Shown: positions 36,496-49,149, counted from the stretch's first letter. The stretch is DNA of 64,000 bases from Ctenosaura bakeri (GCA_948474755.1 CAOLHI010000954.1:387501-451500); one strand, 5' to 3'. Notes: generated from the sequence alone by a model not told the origin. Numbers and translations: made by a program.

Positions 36496-36884
36496 AAAAC
36501 AACTTGAAAACAACTTGAAGATTACACACCAACAACAAACTTCCTTTTGTAACCTAAATAAGATCTGGATTTATCTCTGACATCATCAAGTATTTGGTGG
36601 CTCCATTTTCTTGGACTGCAGCTAAGATCCCATTTCAATGGGCAATTATCCCTAGCATTTCTTAAGTAAGGAATGTTTACAAGATCCACATTGTTGGCAT
36701 CTCATGCTGAAATGTTAAAATCTTTTTCTCAGCCTGTACAAAGTAAAATGCCCATTGGCCTGAATGTATCTGTTTATGAGCCTGTATCCCAAATTCATTG
36801 TACTTTCTGAGGTAACCCTAATGTCAGTGTATTCCTCTGTAGGGGCCCATCAAAGATTTACAGAACTTCAGATTTTTTAAAAAA

Positions 36885-36995
36885 TGTTTTCATTATGTAG
36901 TTTGTAGCTGTACTTTGTAATCTATATTAAAAGTGTCCCTGGGACCCACATTGAGAGAAAAACGGAATACAAAGAAAATAAATAAGATACAATGA
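36885..36995 (+). mobile_element. LINE (L2/CR1-like) 3' terminal fragment
   Basis: 'gtccctgggacccacattga' then 'gagaaaaacggaatacaaag' and an 'aaaataaataag' tail follow the pattern of L2-type 3' ends ('gccctgagtcc..ttgggagaaaggcgggatataaat', A-rich tail). Confidence 0.55.
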
Positions 36996-36999
36996 TAAA

Positions 37000-37474
37000 T
37001 AATATGAAATTTTGTTTTATCCTTTTGAATCACGTTAAGGTCAACAAGTGTGACGCAAAAGGATTGTGAGTCACAGTTCCTCTTTCTAAAGCCCCAATCC
37101 ACAAGGGCCCATCTCTTTGAAGGAAACCAGTGCCCAAACTGGGATTCTCCGGTAGCCAAACTGGGATCTGGCTTCACTCACTTTTCCATATAGGTGAGAG
37201 AGGAGCAAAGCTTCCTCAGAGAGCATTTCAGAAGCTCTACAAGTCGGTCCACAAATTTGAGAGTTGCCTGTGCCACCTGAGTTTGCTGGGGTTTGCTGTC
37301 TTCTACCTTCCCCATAAAAACCCCTCTTTTTCCACAGCTTTACTGGCTACTGGTCACCTCATGAACACAATGCATCATGCTGATGATGATCTATAAAATC
37401 TTATGTTTCTAGATGGTGTAAAGGTGTGGCATTCCTAGCCCACAAACATCTTTCTATTTTGATGTAGCAGGCAA
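37000..37474. other. No gene seen
   Basis: The overlapping 94- and 88-codon frames here carry no recognised feature. Confidence 0.4.
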
Positions 37475-39368
37475 TAATAGATCAGATGAACAGTTTTGGA
37501 TTTTAATTGCAATGTATTTTGAAAAATTGATTATTTTGATTAAAGATTACAGTCCTAACAATGATTCACCAGATACGTTTCATAATTGTTTTAGTAATCT
37601 TGTTGACTTAGAATGAAATTATTTGATTGTTGGCAGTGATTTGAACAAAATTTTGGATTTTTTGTTAGGCAGAAGTACACCTCCACCTAGAAAAGATCTA
37701 TGGTGAGAGCTCCTATACAGACATATGTGAATGAATATAGTTTAGTTGATGCATAGAAAACTATACACCCAGGAGATAGGAAGATGATTTTCATCTCTTT
37801 GGTCCACCATAATTGTGTTAGATTTGATTATTTCTTATTAGATTCTTATTAGATTATTTCTGCATCTTTGGTTAGAAATACAAACACATGCAAAATTGAA
37901 TCCTTCATAATATCAGATCATACTCCAGTTTGTCTAGAACTGCATTTTTCTAAGTGTCCTAAACTCTTTAGTATCTGGTGGTTTAATGTTTGTTACTCAA
38001 TGATAAATAGTTTAGGGTTCAAATGTCAACAGATTTGATGGAATATTTTAAGATAAATGAAAGCTCTGTGAGTTCATACATTATTGTATGGCAAGCATGT
38101 AAAGCTTCTATTCAGGATAGAATCATTGCTTATGCTTCTTATAAAAAAATAAAAAGTAGTTATTGAATAAGCAACTGAAAACTCTTACATCTCAGTTTGC
38201 TGTTTCTCTGTCTGAACAACTTTATCGAGAATTGCAAAAAGTTAAATATGAATTGAATAGTACTTTCTAACAACACCCTGAACTTACTTTGACACGTTCA
38301 TAGCAAGCATGCAGGGAAAATAGAAAATATCTTAAGATTCTGGCACATTACCTTAAGCATCAACAGCAAAACAATATTATTTCAGCTATCAAAGATGAAA
38401 GCAATAATTTATATACCGTGCCCACTGATCTACAATTTTTGAAGTTTTATGTGAATCTTTTATAGCTTTGGTAATGAAATTTACCTACAGGATATGTAGA
38501 CTTTCATTTCTCATATTGAACTTCCCCATTTTAGCATATCACAACATTGATTTCATTTGGAACATTTTCACTTAGAGGAGATTATCAATGTTTTGGCAGA
38601 TATGAGAAATGTGAAGCCTTCTGGTTCTGATGGGTTTCCAATCGAATGGTGCAATCCTTTTTCCAGTCTGTTAGCACCAAGCCTTCTCCAACTTTACAAA
38701 CATACATTAGAATCTGGCTACCTCTTTTCACCATTAAATGGCATCTATATTAGCCTGATACCTAAACCTGGCAAGGATCATGATTGCTGCACTACCTATC
38801 ATCCTATATCCTTACTTAATGTTAATAACAAAATATTGACAGCTATTTTTGCTAATACATTACAGTCATTTCATCTTTGTTAAGTGCTTACGAGGTGGAA
38901 TTATCAAAAAAAGGTAGGGAACAGATAATATTGAGTTTGTTGTGTATTTAATTGCTTTAAACTAGTACAGAGCTAATCAGGCAGTGATTATTTCTTTAGA
39001 TGCTGAGAAGGCCTTTCATAAAAATTTACTGGCTGTTTATTTTCACATTATTGGATAATTTTGGGATTCCTAAAATATTTTTGAATGGATAAAAAGATTT
39101 GTATTCAGCACCAAGAGTACAGCTTTTGACTATCTTCTTTTGAATTTAATCTTTTCTTGCAAATTAACAAATGACTACCAGAAGTAGATTTTTTGCACCC
39201 TTTTGGCTGCTATAAGATTGATACTTTGTTACATTAAAGACAATTTTCCTCCCTTTCTGATCGAATGGATAGAGGATCTAACCATGCTTGTAACATTTGA
39301 AAGAATGATGCATAGATGAGATCTACAAATGAACTTATATCTGGACTTTTGGTTAGCTTCTTATAGAA
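37475..39368 (+). pseudogene. Fossil L1 LINE, ORF2 remnants
   Basis: The order of motifs follows an L1 ORF2 protein. Near 37545-37690 the endonuclease end reads 'YSPNNDSPDTFHNCF', then 'IVGSDLNKILDFLLGRSTPPP' (the family's GGDFN..LD position). The open frame 38557-38883 is the reverse transcriptase N-terminal part with 'PSGSDGFPIEW' and 'ISLIPKPGKDHD...YHPISLLN'. 'ISLDAEKAFHK' near 38988-39023 is RT motif A, with its Asp kept. 'WIEDLTMLVTFERMMHR' near 39268-39320 resembles the L1 C-terminal helix. Many stops and a large internal deletion after motif A show it is long dead and older than the L1 at 12 kb. Confidence 0.9.
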
Positions 39369-39737
39369 AACTAGGCTATTTACCCAGTGTTGCCTGGGAT
39401 TTTATTTTCTTATAGATAATATTTGTTAAAAATATGTTAGGAGTTACTTTACCTTACCTTTGGAATTAGATGAGGTCGAAATACACAGATTTCAGATCCT
39501 GTGTGTGTGTCCAGTAGGTGTACCTTTTCCCCATATTCCCTGATCCAGAGGTGCTAGCCCTCATCTCCATAGCAACCAGCTTTCTGGCTGAGAATTCTAA
39601 AGCCCCCCCCCAATCTGCCAACCCCAGGATTCCATAGAATCTTTGCACTCAACCAGTCATATGAGGTCTTTGCCTGCCTGACACAGACAAACAGACAAAC
39701 TCACAGACAAACTTTGGCTTTTGAATAGTAGAAGACT
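39369..39737. repeat. Unnamed dispersed repeat, unit A of a head-to-tail pair
   Basis: Begins 'actaggctatttacccagtg' and 'ttgcctggg', and ends 'gacaaactcacagacaaact' plus 'ttggcttttgaatagtag'. The next unit begins at once with the same start motif and ends about 1 kb later with the same end motif. Inside are 'gtgctagccctcatctccat' and 'agcaacca', and 'gccaaccccaggattccata'. The superfamily is not recognised. No ORF. Confidence 0.6.
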
Positions 39738-40744
39738 AGTATATTTACCTGGCGTTGCCTAGAGTTTTTATTTTCCTCTTGAGAACTCATCAAACTGTCT
39801 TATACATTTCCTGTAACTTTGCTCCATATTTCTCAATGCAATCTATATTCAGAGTTATTTACATACACAGTTTGGGTTCCTGAGGGAGTACACTGTCCTC
39901 ATCCTTGCTGCTGGGCCTTGTGTTCATAGGAACCGGCCTATTTCTGTACTTGTAAATTTTCCCCATATTCCCCAATCCAATGTTTATTCAGAGTTATTAA
40001 TATTCAGAGGTTGGGTTCCTGAGGAAACATACTGAACATACTGTTCTCCTTGCTGCTAGACCTCATCTCCATAGCAACCTGCCTAGTCCAGTACTTATAA
40101 CTTATCTCCATATTCCTCAATCCAATCTGTATTCATAGTTGCTAACATACAGAGATTAGGTTTCTGCGGAAATACATTGTTCTCCTCCCTGTGGTCTTTG
40201 TTGCATGTGATGTTCCTGCTTTTTCCATCTCCTTTTGATTTTGGGTGTCATGTTGATCTGCGTTTTCTGGCAATGTTAATGTACCAGCTTTTGATGTTTT
40301 TTTATTTTGCTTTTTTTTTTTTTTTTGCTTTCTGTTGAATTTGTGCAATGGCTTTACATTTTTCTGGAAGTATTTTTTGTTTTGTTTTGAATTTCAACTT
40401 TAAGATTCCTCACATATGGAACCCATACAATCTACTGTGTGAGGTGAAAAGACCTTGTAACTATGTTGTGCATGTCATTTTAATTTATCTCACATATGCC
40501 TCCCAAGTATTATCTGGCATCCATATTGATGGTAGGCCTCGTCTCCATAACAACCAGCAGAATTCTCCTGCTGAGAATTCTAATGGCCTCTCCCTAAACT
40601 GCCAACCTCAGGATTCCATAGAATCTTCACAGCCAGCCAATCATATGAGGTCTTCTTGCCTCACTCAGTCAATCATATGAAGTATTTGCCTGCCTCATGC
40701 AAACAGACAAACTCACAGACAAACTTTGATTTTATATAGTAGAT
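39738..40744. repeat. Unnamed dispersed repeat, unit B with internal tandem array
   Basis: Starts 'actagtatatttacctggcg' and 'ttgcctag', and ends 'gacaaactcacagacaaact' with 'ttgattttatatagtagat'. From about 39826 to 40195 it holds roughly three diverged tandem units of about 120-150 bp with the pattern 'cccatattcc.caatccaat', '.tattcagagttatt', 'ggttcctgaggaa.tac' and 'ctcatctccatagcaacc'. A T run of about 18 lies at 40310-40326. The last part repeats unit A's end, including 'agccaatcatatgaggtctt'. Confidence 0.6.
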
Positions 40745-40899
40745 TACAACCAATGTGGTTATTTTCCCTCCTTATGTGTTTTATTTCCCCGATGATGATG
40801 ACGATGATGTTTTATTTCCCTGTTTTTCTTATACTAGAGCATTATTGTAAGTGAGATCCCTTTTGATATTATTATAACAACAACAGCAGCCCTGTATTA

Positions 40900-41160
40900 C
40901 TTGGACCAACACTTCTGGGAAGGTTTCATTATCCCACATTATCCCATATGGGCCTGTCCAGGTTGTAAGATCATTAGGGAATGGCTTTTATTCACTTCTC
41001 CCACTATTAGAGGCACATTTAGTGGGGACATGGCTATGACCACCTTCTCAGTGGTTGTTCCTTGTCCTTTTTATAGCCAGCAAAAGTTCATACTAGCCTT
41101 TGACACACTAGTTGAAAAGAGTTTTAATGAGTTGGGTGCTTTTTGATGAACTTTTCAAAC
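40900..41160 (+). mobile_element. LINE (L2/CR1-like) C-terminal fragment, diverged
   Basis: 'gaccaccttctcagtggttg' then 'ttccttgtcctttttatag' parallels the L2-type C-terminal block seen at 5100, and 'tgggtgctttttgatgaact' matches the following 'lots of Leu/Phe' end. Heavily diverged. Confidence 0.4.
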
Positions 41161-42195
41161 AGATTTGTTTAGTTACTAATTCATATTTGTGTTTTTGATT
41201 GTATTTATTTACATGTGGGCTTTAGTGGCCATTACAGTTGTTAGATGTTTTCAGTGCTATTTTGCTCAGAAGAGCTGGATGTTTATTTGATAAAGAAATT
41301 GAACAGAACAATTAGATTTTCCTGAAGTTGGATAAGCCACTTTCTTTCCCCTTCTTTCTCTTACTTTTTTTAAGTTGAAATTTGCATTTTTTTAAAAAAC
41401 ATGAAGAGAATGAAAGATAGTGTTCTAAAGCTTAATCCCCTTTAAAATCTAGCACTTAATTTCTGACCTTGTATGGGCTTTTGAGTATGGAATACACCCA
41501 TGAAAAGATTAAAGTCATGGAGGAAGTAATGCCTGACAATAATGGTGATAGCACTTTAATATTTGTGTGCTGAGTGTTTTCCTTTTCATCTTATTCCCTT
41601 ATACTCATCTAAGACTTTCTGCATCTGGCACCAAGTTTCTATTCTATTTACCTTCCTTACCAACATAGCATCATCTGACTATGACTCTGCTTTTCTTGGT
41701 TTCTTGCTCTCTGTATTCAACATTCAGTGCCAATTTCCCACTTATTCCAACACCCACACCTCAGATGTTGCCATTAACCTTCAGAGTGGAAGATTGTCAA
41801 AAATGCTTTCAAGATGCAATATTTTTCATTTGAACACGTGCAGTTTCAATCAGAAACATTCCTTAGTTTTATAACTGAATCTGTAATACTTTGCATCTCT
41901 GCTTCTGTCACATTAGACACGCAAATATTGTGGGCCTCATCTTTCCAGATAGCATGTGATACTGACATCTATCAGCTCTTAATCCTTTCTTTCCCACCAA
42001 TGGCACTACCTTTCTGTGGTGGTAGGATTGCATACGCTTGTGAGGCAAGAGGCTATACTGATGTCAGCAGTACTGCTAATAGGGGTTCCAATGTCAGACA
42101 GGTTTTTGGTGAGGAGCTAAACTAAATGTGCCAAACAGCTACTAGGCAGCAGTATTAATGTAGCAGGAGGGCACTGACAGATGATCCCCCAAAGA
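41161..42195. other. No gene seen
   Basis: AT-rich sequence. The open frames at 41563-42125 (two overlapping, 103 codons each) have no recognised feature. Confidence 0.4.
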
Positions 42196-42199
42196 TAAT

Positions 42200-42900
42200 G
42201 TCAGTGGCAACATAGCTAACACTTGTTAGTACTGCAAAAGAAAAGGCACCTTCGGATGTCTTTTAACATGAAAATCCTATGATGACACGATCCAAAATGA
42301 AACAAGAGACAGTACCAGAAGTTGAAACTCCTAGGTTGGATGGTACTTAGCAAGCTACTGGGAAAGAGTAGAGGGCAACTACGAGCAGTACTATGGCTAA
42401 TGATACAACTGGACTCAAACCAAAAGGATGTTCAGCTATTGATGTGTTCAGAGGTGAAAGGAAAGCCTGAAGCTGCACAACACATATTATAGAAGCATGG
42501 AATGTGAGAAGCATAGATCAGGAGAAAGTAGATACAGTAAAACAAGAAATGGAATATATAAGCATTGCAGTACTTGGAGTGAAAGAGCGAAAGGAAGGGG
42601 GCAATTTTGAGTCAAATAATGAAACAATGTTTTATTCCAGAAATGAAAATCTCAGAAGAAATGGGCTGGCATCAATAGTGAGGAGAGATGTAGCAAAAGC
42701 ACTCAAAAGGTATAATGCAGAGTGTGACGAAATCATATCAATAAAACTTCAGGGAAAACCTATCAGTGTAGCCTTAATCCAAGTTTATGATCCAACTATA
42801 GAGGCAGAAGAAGAAGAAAAAATTAAAGATCTTATGGTTGAGTTCAGGAGGAAATTGATCACACACCAAAACATGACTTCTTGTCCTGTCTGCTAATAGA
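42200..42900 (+). pseudogene. RTE/BovB LINE endonuclease fragment
   Basis: The frame 42504-42896 (130 codons, with the match starting slightly upstream at 'aatgtgagaagcatagatca') follows the N-terminal apurinic-type endonuclease of RTE/BovB. Features are 'NVRSIDQEKVD..KQEM', '..IAVLGVKE', 'RRNGLASIV...VAKAL', 'IISIKLQGKPISVALIQVYDPT' and the Glu-rich 'EAEEEEKIKDL'. The preceding bases from about 42240 look like the BovB 5' leader ('atgaaaatcctatgatgaca', 'cgatcc'). The reverse transcriptase is not found downstream, so the element is broken. The family's endonuclease nicks DNA to prime reverse transcription, and BovB is thought to mobilise Sauria SINEs, which share its 3' end. Confidence 0.9.
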
Positions 42901-43657
42901 AATACTACCCACAAGTGTTTTGTGGCTAGGGCAAAACTATGTTCAAAGAAAGAAGAAGAAAGTCTCTACCACTGTTGCTCTTCTTGTGGCATTTGCCTAT
43001 CCTAGTCTCTACTTTTCATTCAAAAGTTTCACAATGAAACTTCTGGCTTATCATTCACTTCACATTTTTTCTGATAAATTCATTTTGGGTAAGATACCAA
43101 ACTTATCTGAAGGAAAACGCAATGGTCTGTGTTGTTAGGAGTACTGCATCTAGAAGATCAGTAGTGGTTGACAAAGGGCTCATCCAAACTGTAGTATGAG
43201 TTTATCTGCGGATATCAGAATTTTCTTTTCACTCTCCATACAATGTACTACTGGTCCCAATCCATTTCTCTTGAATTTCTAGGACAAGCCATGACTTTTA
43301 AACCCAGGACAGGAATCCCACTTCCCCACCCCCACCAGACTTTCTGACTCAGGTGGGAGCAAAGCCATGTCTCCATTGTTTCACTTCCTCTGATACTGTG
43401 TTGAAGATGTACCACGTGAGTGTGACCTTTCCCATGAAGGCTGTCATCTGACTTTCCTTCTGTCACTACATTTCCACAGAAGGGAATAAATCCTGTCCCA
43501 CACAACACTTGAAAAAAGAGGGGAAAGGCATGACCCCTATACATTTGGGGCATGACTGGAGGTGGTGATAAAAACAACTACTGTAAAGCATGCAACTTAG
43601 TAATAGAACAATCTGAGATTTAACAGGACTACTAGCTTCCTGGAGAAACCCGTCTTA
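42901..43657. other. No gene seen
   Basis: Nothing recognised. A minus frame of 109 codons (43248-43577) has no known domain. Confidence 0.4.
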
Positions 43658-43825
43658 GGCCCTTTCCTCACTAGCCTGTCATAGTGCAATGATTCCACTT
43701 TCAACATCCTCTGGAATCCTAGGGTTTGCAGTTTCTGACCCCTCCCGAAACTACAAACCCCAGGATTCCAGAGGATGTTGAAAGTGGAATCATCACGCTA
43801 TAACAGACTAGTGCGCAAAAGGGCC
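43658..43825. mobile_element. Harbinger-like MITE, copy D
   Basis: A 168-bp palindrome from GGCCCTTTCCTCACTAGCC to GTGCGCAAAAGGGCC. Arms carry 'ccactttcaacatcctctgg' and its complement. The boundaries read TTA before and TAA after. Confidence 0.85.
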
Positions 43826-45935
43826 TAAAACCGCTTTCCACTCGCGACCAGTGTTTGCTACAAGAAAGTAATTTGGTCAAGGAGGGTTCTCAGATCACTT
43901 CAGTGTTTACAGGCCCTAATTGTGGATGGTGACACAATCCTCAAAATCCTTTCCAGTGTAAGGATAGCTAGTAGACTCTCACTGCAGGGAGAGCAAATCT
44001 ACACTGTATTTTATAGCTGCTTCTCCCACGGTAGCTTCTAGTTGGAGAGGAATTCTCCCCATGCTAAACTAGAGTAAAGCTCTTACAACATTCACATTTA
44101 GTTTGAAGTAGCTGAGAGACGAATGATAGTAAAAGCCTAAGGCACTCTGCCACTCCGGCAAAGCAGACCTGTGAGCCACCTTTAATATAATGTAAAAGAT
44201 GTTCACATTCATTTTTTTTTCTTCCCATTAAAATAATATGGCTTTCCATGCTGAAAGGGGTTCTGAGCTACATAGAGGAAGTTTCAAAAACACTGTTCTC
44301 AGGGGTAGCTATAACATGTGAAATGGGATGAGAATTTTGGCGATCATAGTACATAACCCAAACGTGTAAATGAAACACAAGGTAGAACGGTAATCTACCC
44401 AGAATCTGACATGTGATTGACTTTAGCAATCCACTCAAAGAAATTCCTATAGCACCAACAACAACATCAAGGAGCAAACTTAAAGAATTTCAAAATATCA
44501 AAGAAAATGACTGTAAATAAATTATGAGTATAAAAGTATGTGGAAACTATATATTGCATTGAAATCACACTGAAAAAGTCAGGGCTGAAGGCCAGATTAT
44601 AGCTCAGCTTTACCAACAAGGTTGTTACCAATATCATGACAAGCCGTAATAGCTGTTCTGTTTTTCTGGGCTCTCTCTCTTTTTGTCTGGTGTGCATGTA
44701 TGTGTGTGTGCCTTCAAGTAATTAACAAGACTGTTTGGCTATTTAGAGAAAACCAATGGATAAGCTAGCCTGCTGTGACAAAATATAACTGCACAGGCAG
44801 AAAAGTGAACTGGACTGAATAATTTTTAGTTTCAGATCCTTCAAGTATTTAGTTTTGTATTTATGTATTAGAGGCTTGTGAGAGTAGCTATATTCATAAA
44901 ACATTAAGTGTGAGTTTTTCAAGATGCAGCTTAATGACAAATCATGTTCTTTGTAGCCTGGTTGATTGTACCTACACTGAAGCAGGATAAGAGATTTCTG
45001 AAAAACTGTCACTTGCTTTCTGTATAAGTCTTGTGAAGGGGCAATGTGTGTGGACCACATCTGTGAGACCATGTTTCTGGCCCCATCTGATGATAGAAAG
45101 TTCCCTTTATATTTTTCAGGGTTATTCAGTAGGTGTTGGACAGGTGTCTATACTCGGGAAAGCACATTTGGCTCACAGGAAACCAGTTATTGACCCTTAC
45201 TTTAAGGCAAGGATGGGGATCACATGGTTCTTCAGATGTTTTTAGACAGTAGCTCTCAACATTCAACAACATTGACTATATATGTAAGGCTGTTGGGAGT
45301 CAAACTCCAATCTGGAGGGCTGTATGACATCCACCCACAATTTAGGCTAATGCCAAGACTTATGTGCCAAGCTGACAATATTATATAACTCCAATGTGTA
45401 AATGATCCAGATTTCAATGTCTGAGAATGGCAGTCTCCTTCCATCCATTGAAAGACCTTTTGTTCCAGTGGAGCAGGAAACTGGGTGGAGATTTTTGAAG
45501 ATTGCTCCTCCTATTGCCCACTTCAGCTTCACCTCCCACACAAGATCCCACACTGATCAAGAGTGTACAAAGTTGTATGATGTGATGAGGGAATACATTG
45601 TCTGAGTAGAAATCCACTTAGGAATTGTTTTCATTGGCAGGGAATAATGGTTAGTGGCTCCTTTGTCAGTGGGGTGGTAAATCTGTTCTAGTCCAAATTT
45701 TACAGGAGTAATCCAAGGTGCTGAGTGTATTGTGGGGATTAGTTTTCAGTACCCTGGATAGCTCCTTTCAAATTCAGCCAAAAACTTGGAATGGATTCAG
45801 CACTCCACTGAGAGAGAAGAAACTAGCTGCTATGACCAGTGGGAACAATGTCTGCGTCTATCCTATCATGTAGCAAATATCTGTGGTACTTTTTAGCCCA
45901 AGAAAATCAACAAACTTTGGTCATTTTTGTCTCTA
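43826..45935. other. No gene seen
   Basis: Unique-looking sequence. At about 45190-45325 'gcaaggatggggatcacatg', 'gttcttcagatgtttttaga' and later 'ctgttgggagtcaaactcca' and 'atctggagggctgtatg' form a degenerate member of the hAT-like 'ctccagatgttgttggactacaactccc' family. The fragment 'tgtgtgtgccttcaagtaat' at 44702 may be a SINE tail. Confidence 0.45.
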
Positions 45936-45938
45936 TCA

Positions 45939-45983
45939 AAGAAGAAGAGGAGAAGGAGGAGGAAGAGGAAGAAGAAGACGATT
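45939..45983. repeat. Purine-rich (GAA/GGA)n tract
   Basis: Mixed GAA, GGA and GAG triplets. Confidence 0.9.
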
Positions 45984-46043
45984 AAAGATAATATTTTTTG
46001 AAAAAAGAAGGTTAGCGTTCTAGATGCAGTAATGTGAGTACTT

Positions 46044-46272
46044 GGAGGAACCCTGGTGGCACAGTGGTTAAATGCCAATACTGCAGCCACAAGGTTGTGA
46101 GTTTGATCCTACCGGGCTCCAAGTCGACTCAGCCTTCCATCCTTCAACAGGTCGGTAAAATGGGTACTCAGCTTGTTGAGGGCAATTAGCTAAAACATTG
46201 TAAACCGTTTAGAGAGCACTTAGCTGATAAGCAGTATAGAAATACACACGCTATTGCTATTGCTATTGCTAG
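46044..46272 (+). mobile_element. tRNA-derived SINE with (CTATTG)n tail
   Basis: The head 'ggaaccctggtggcacagtg' plus 'gttaaatgcc' carries an A-box-like TGGCACAGTGG. 'ggttgtgagtttgatcc' is the B-box. The body 'ggtcggtaaaatgggtactc' and 'agcttgttgagggcaattag' is followed by 'taaaccgtttagagagcact' and a (CTATTG) tail of three to four units ending at about 46272. Full length and relatively intact. Confidence 0.92.
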
Positions 46273-46324
46273 TATGGTTTCCAATACAAGCTAGGAACAA
46301 AGTGTAAATCAACAAAAGAACATC

Positions 46325-46335
46325 ATATATATATG

Positions 46336-46368
<33 letters not shown>
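46325..46368. repeat. (TA)n microsatellite
   Basis: A long AT/TA run with two short interruptions. Confidence 0.95.
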
Positions 46369-46369
<1 letters not shown>

Positions 46370-49147
46370 GATGCCAACAAATACCAAGAAAAGTCTACAT
46401 TATGAAGTGGTCAGTGAAAAAATGCTGTAAGGAATGTATCAGTTCCTCTTGAGCCGCCTGTCTCCATCAGATCAATAGCCCTTCCAAGCATAGGACATTC
46501 GAGCTTTCAGCTTGAGAAATTGAAGTTCTCAAAATAAGTCAGGGTTGCAACACAAGTCCATCATTGTGTGTCACAGAAATGAAATGAGTTGTCTTCTGTT
46601 CGATTGATGAGTGACATAAAATGCAGGGAAATAAACGAGACCTTTTTTCCCCTTTTAAGTTGCTAGAATACTTCTGTCAGAAAGTTTACACTGAGGGATC
46701 CGTTTTCTGCTTTATAGTTCTGCATGAGTCCAGATACCAATAATACTGAAAAAAGGAGGTGGGGGCATATTGGTAGGAACAGAGAAATGGACAGGAAAGG
46801 TCTCAAAAAATCACTAACTCATGCTATAGAATATATATTAGAGGAAAAATTAAGCCTAGTAGTTGGTGAGTATAGGCTTCTCTGGAAATCATCGAAATGA
46901 TAAAAGTCACAAATGATGGACATAGATGATAACATATATGTATATCTTATTTGTTTGGAGTTTTTGTTCTGCTTTGTTTGTAAAAGCTTTCACACCCCGC
47001 ATTCTTTCAAAAAGATGGTTTCAGAACAGTATACATATCAATTAAAAATCAAATACAACATAAAATCTAATTCTGAAAATTAAAACTATGGTTACTAGCA
47101 CGTAAAAATCATAATTTAAAAAAGTAATATATCATCCTGTTTGGTAAAATATACATCTTTCCCGAATGCTTGTGCATCTAAAAAGCCATCATAAATAAGA
47201 TCTTTGTGCACATTTTTAAAGACAGGAAGCTCTCCTTCAGCTATTCGTGTCCTGGAGCCTGAAAGGTAAGCATTGTGAATTCCACAGTGACTAGTATCTA
47301 TATGAGGAATTTAATGAATACTTGTTTTGGTGAGAAAGGGTTGGATACCTCGGGGAGGGGGGGAATGCAATTTGGAAGTTTTGCATTAAAAAGAATCTAT
47401 CATTGAATTTTTCATAAAATGTCCAGAAAGCTGAACATTTTTAAAAAATATCCAAAAATTCTTCTAAATTTGCCCAGTGGTGATGATATGAAATTATTTT
47501 TCTGCATGAAAGAACTAAGTAAACGATGACTTATATCCTTAACTGGCATGGTATCGCGTAATGTCATCACTATCTAGCTGTTATCCCACCCCAAGTATCA
47601 TCAAACCACCATATTCCATTTCCAGAGGAAAACAAATAAGAGTCCTTTAGAGCCTCATTCCCAACAGCCATCACAATACAGCACCATTATAGCACTTCCT
47701 GTTATCGCTGATCCAGGATTGGATGGGGTGTGGGCAAGCCCAGCTTGTCCTCCCTCAGTGACTCCCATGTCATGGCAAGTTGGAGTCTACTACCTCTATG
47801 TGTTTATTTTACATTTGTCCTTTGAGTTAAGTCTTTTATTTTTTTCAATACATTTTTAGCATTATAGCACACAAATGCAATAATGTATTGCTGTGTCATG
47901 AGGTTACAATCTGGCTGTGCTAGTTTGGCTTCCAACCCCCCCCCCACACACACACACAATTAGAGGTGATGGGACAAGGTGAAGGTGGGGCACAGGAGTG
48001 GCCAAGATGCTGTAATGCAGAAGAAATACAGGTGGCAATATTGCAACTCATCTCCTGATGGCAGAGGGATGTGGAGAAGAGCATTCCTAACCTGATGGCA
48101 TCATATGAATGGCAATGCAAGGATTGTAACACTACAACATGCTAATGGCATCTAGTGCAGAAATGACTGTTTTTCTGTATTACTTCCTAAACAAATATTA
48201 TGCCCACCTACAACCAAACTGTTTGAAGGGCCATATTCTCCATATGAAAATGCCTGTTCTCTGATTTTGTACTAAGGCTCATCTGGCAGGGATATAACAG
48301 AAAGCCTCCTTGATGAGTAAGTAAGAATCTAGGTAAAACCCAGGTGACCAAATAATGTAACAATCTTGGTCAAGAACCAGGAAAAAAAGTCTTTTTGGTG
48401 GAGTATTGTGACCAGCAGCTGCTGCCATTTCGTTACAACTCGCATGTTGGGCAACTTTAAACATAAAACCTATGAAATGGGGTGTTTTTCTACAGCTGCC
48501 AGGGCTTGTGGGAAGCTCAGCACCAGCCTAATTTTCAGCCCCTGTGCTGCTGCTGCTGCCACCAGGCTCATGAAAGAAGACTTGTGATGCATTACAGCGG
48601 CACACAGGTCATAGTGTTGCTGTGAATGGCACAATGAGCCTTTGCACATGCATTTATCGGCTTCCTCTTCTACTCTTGCTCTGGTATTTTTGATATGCCA
48701 GCATTGTACAAATGCAACACATATCCAAAGTGCTTTGCTCTGAGCACAAGACCTGGGGACCAACGAGGAAGAAATAGGCATCTAGGCATTAAAACCACTT
48801 CACACAATAAAATCAGATTTTCTCCATCTTTAGCATCCCTCTCTCCCTGATATGTCTTTCTCTGGGGTGACCTGAAGAAGCACAATAATTCCCTAGTTCT
48901 TCAGCCAGCACCACAAGACATGGCAAACTTGTGCATAGTTCATATAATGTGCAAACATTACTTTTTTAAAAAAGAAACTTAATGTAATTTGGTACAAAAT
49001 GCAGAGGCATGGAGAAGTAAAGCAGGTACTGCCCTAATGGATTGTTCAAGATAGTAGGAGCAGCATGGCTCTTCTGACTTGTTTGAAACTTCTTTGAATA
49101 ATCCCATCAAATCGGCTTTTCCTTCAATGCTGCTTGACTTTTGTGAA
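46369..49147. other. No gene seen
   Basis: The segment at about 46950-47070 ('cagaacagtatacatatcaa', 'ttaaaaatcaaatacaacat') resembles a diverged LINE 3' UTR in reverse. A C run followed by (CA)n sits at 47937-47957. A short CTG run is at 48547-48559. No gene recognised. Confidence 0.4.
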
Positions 49148-49149
49148 TA

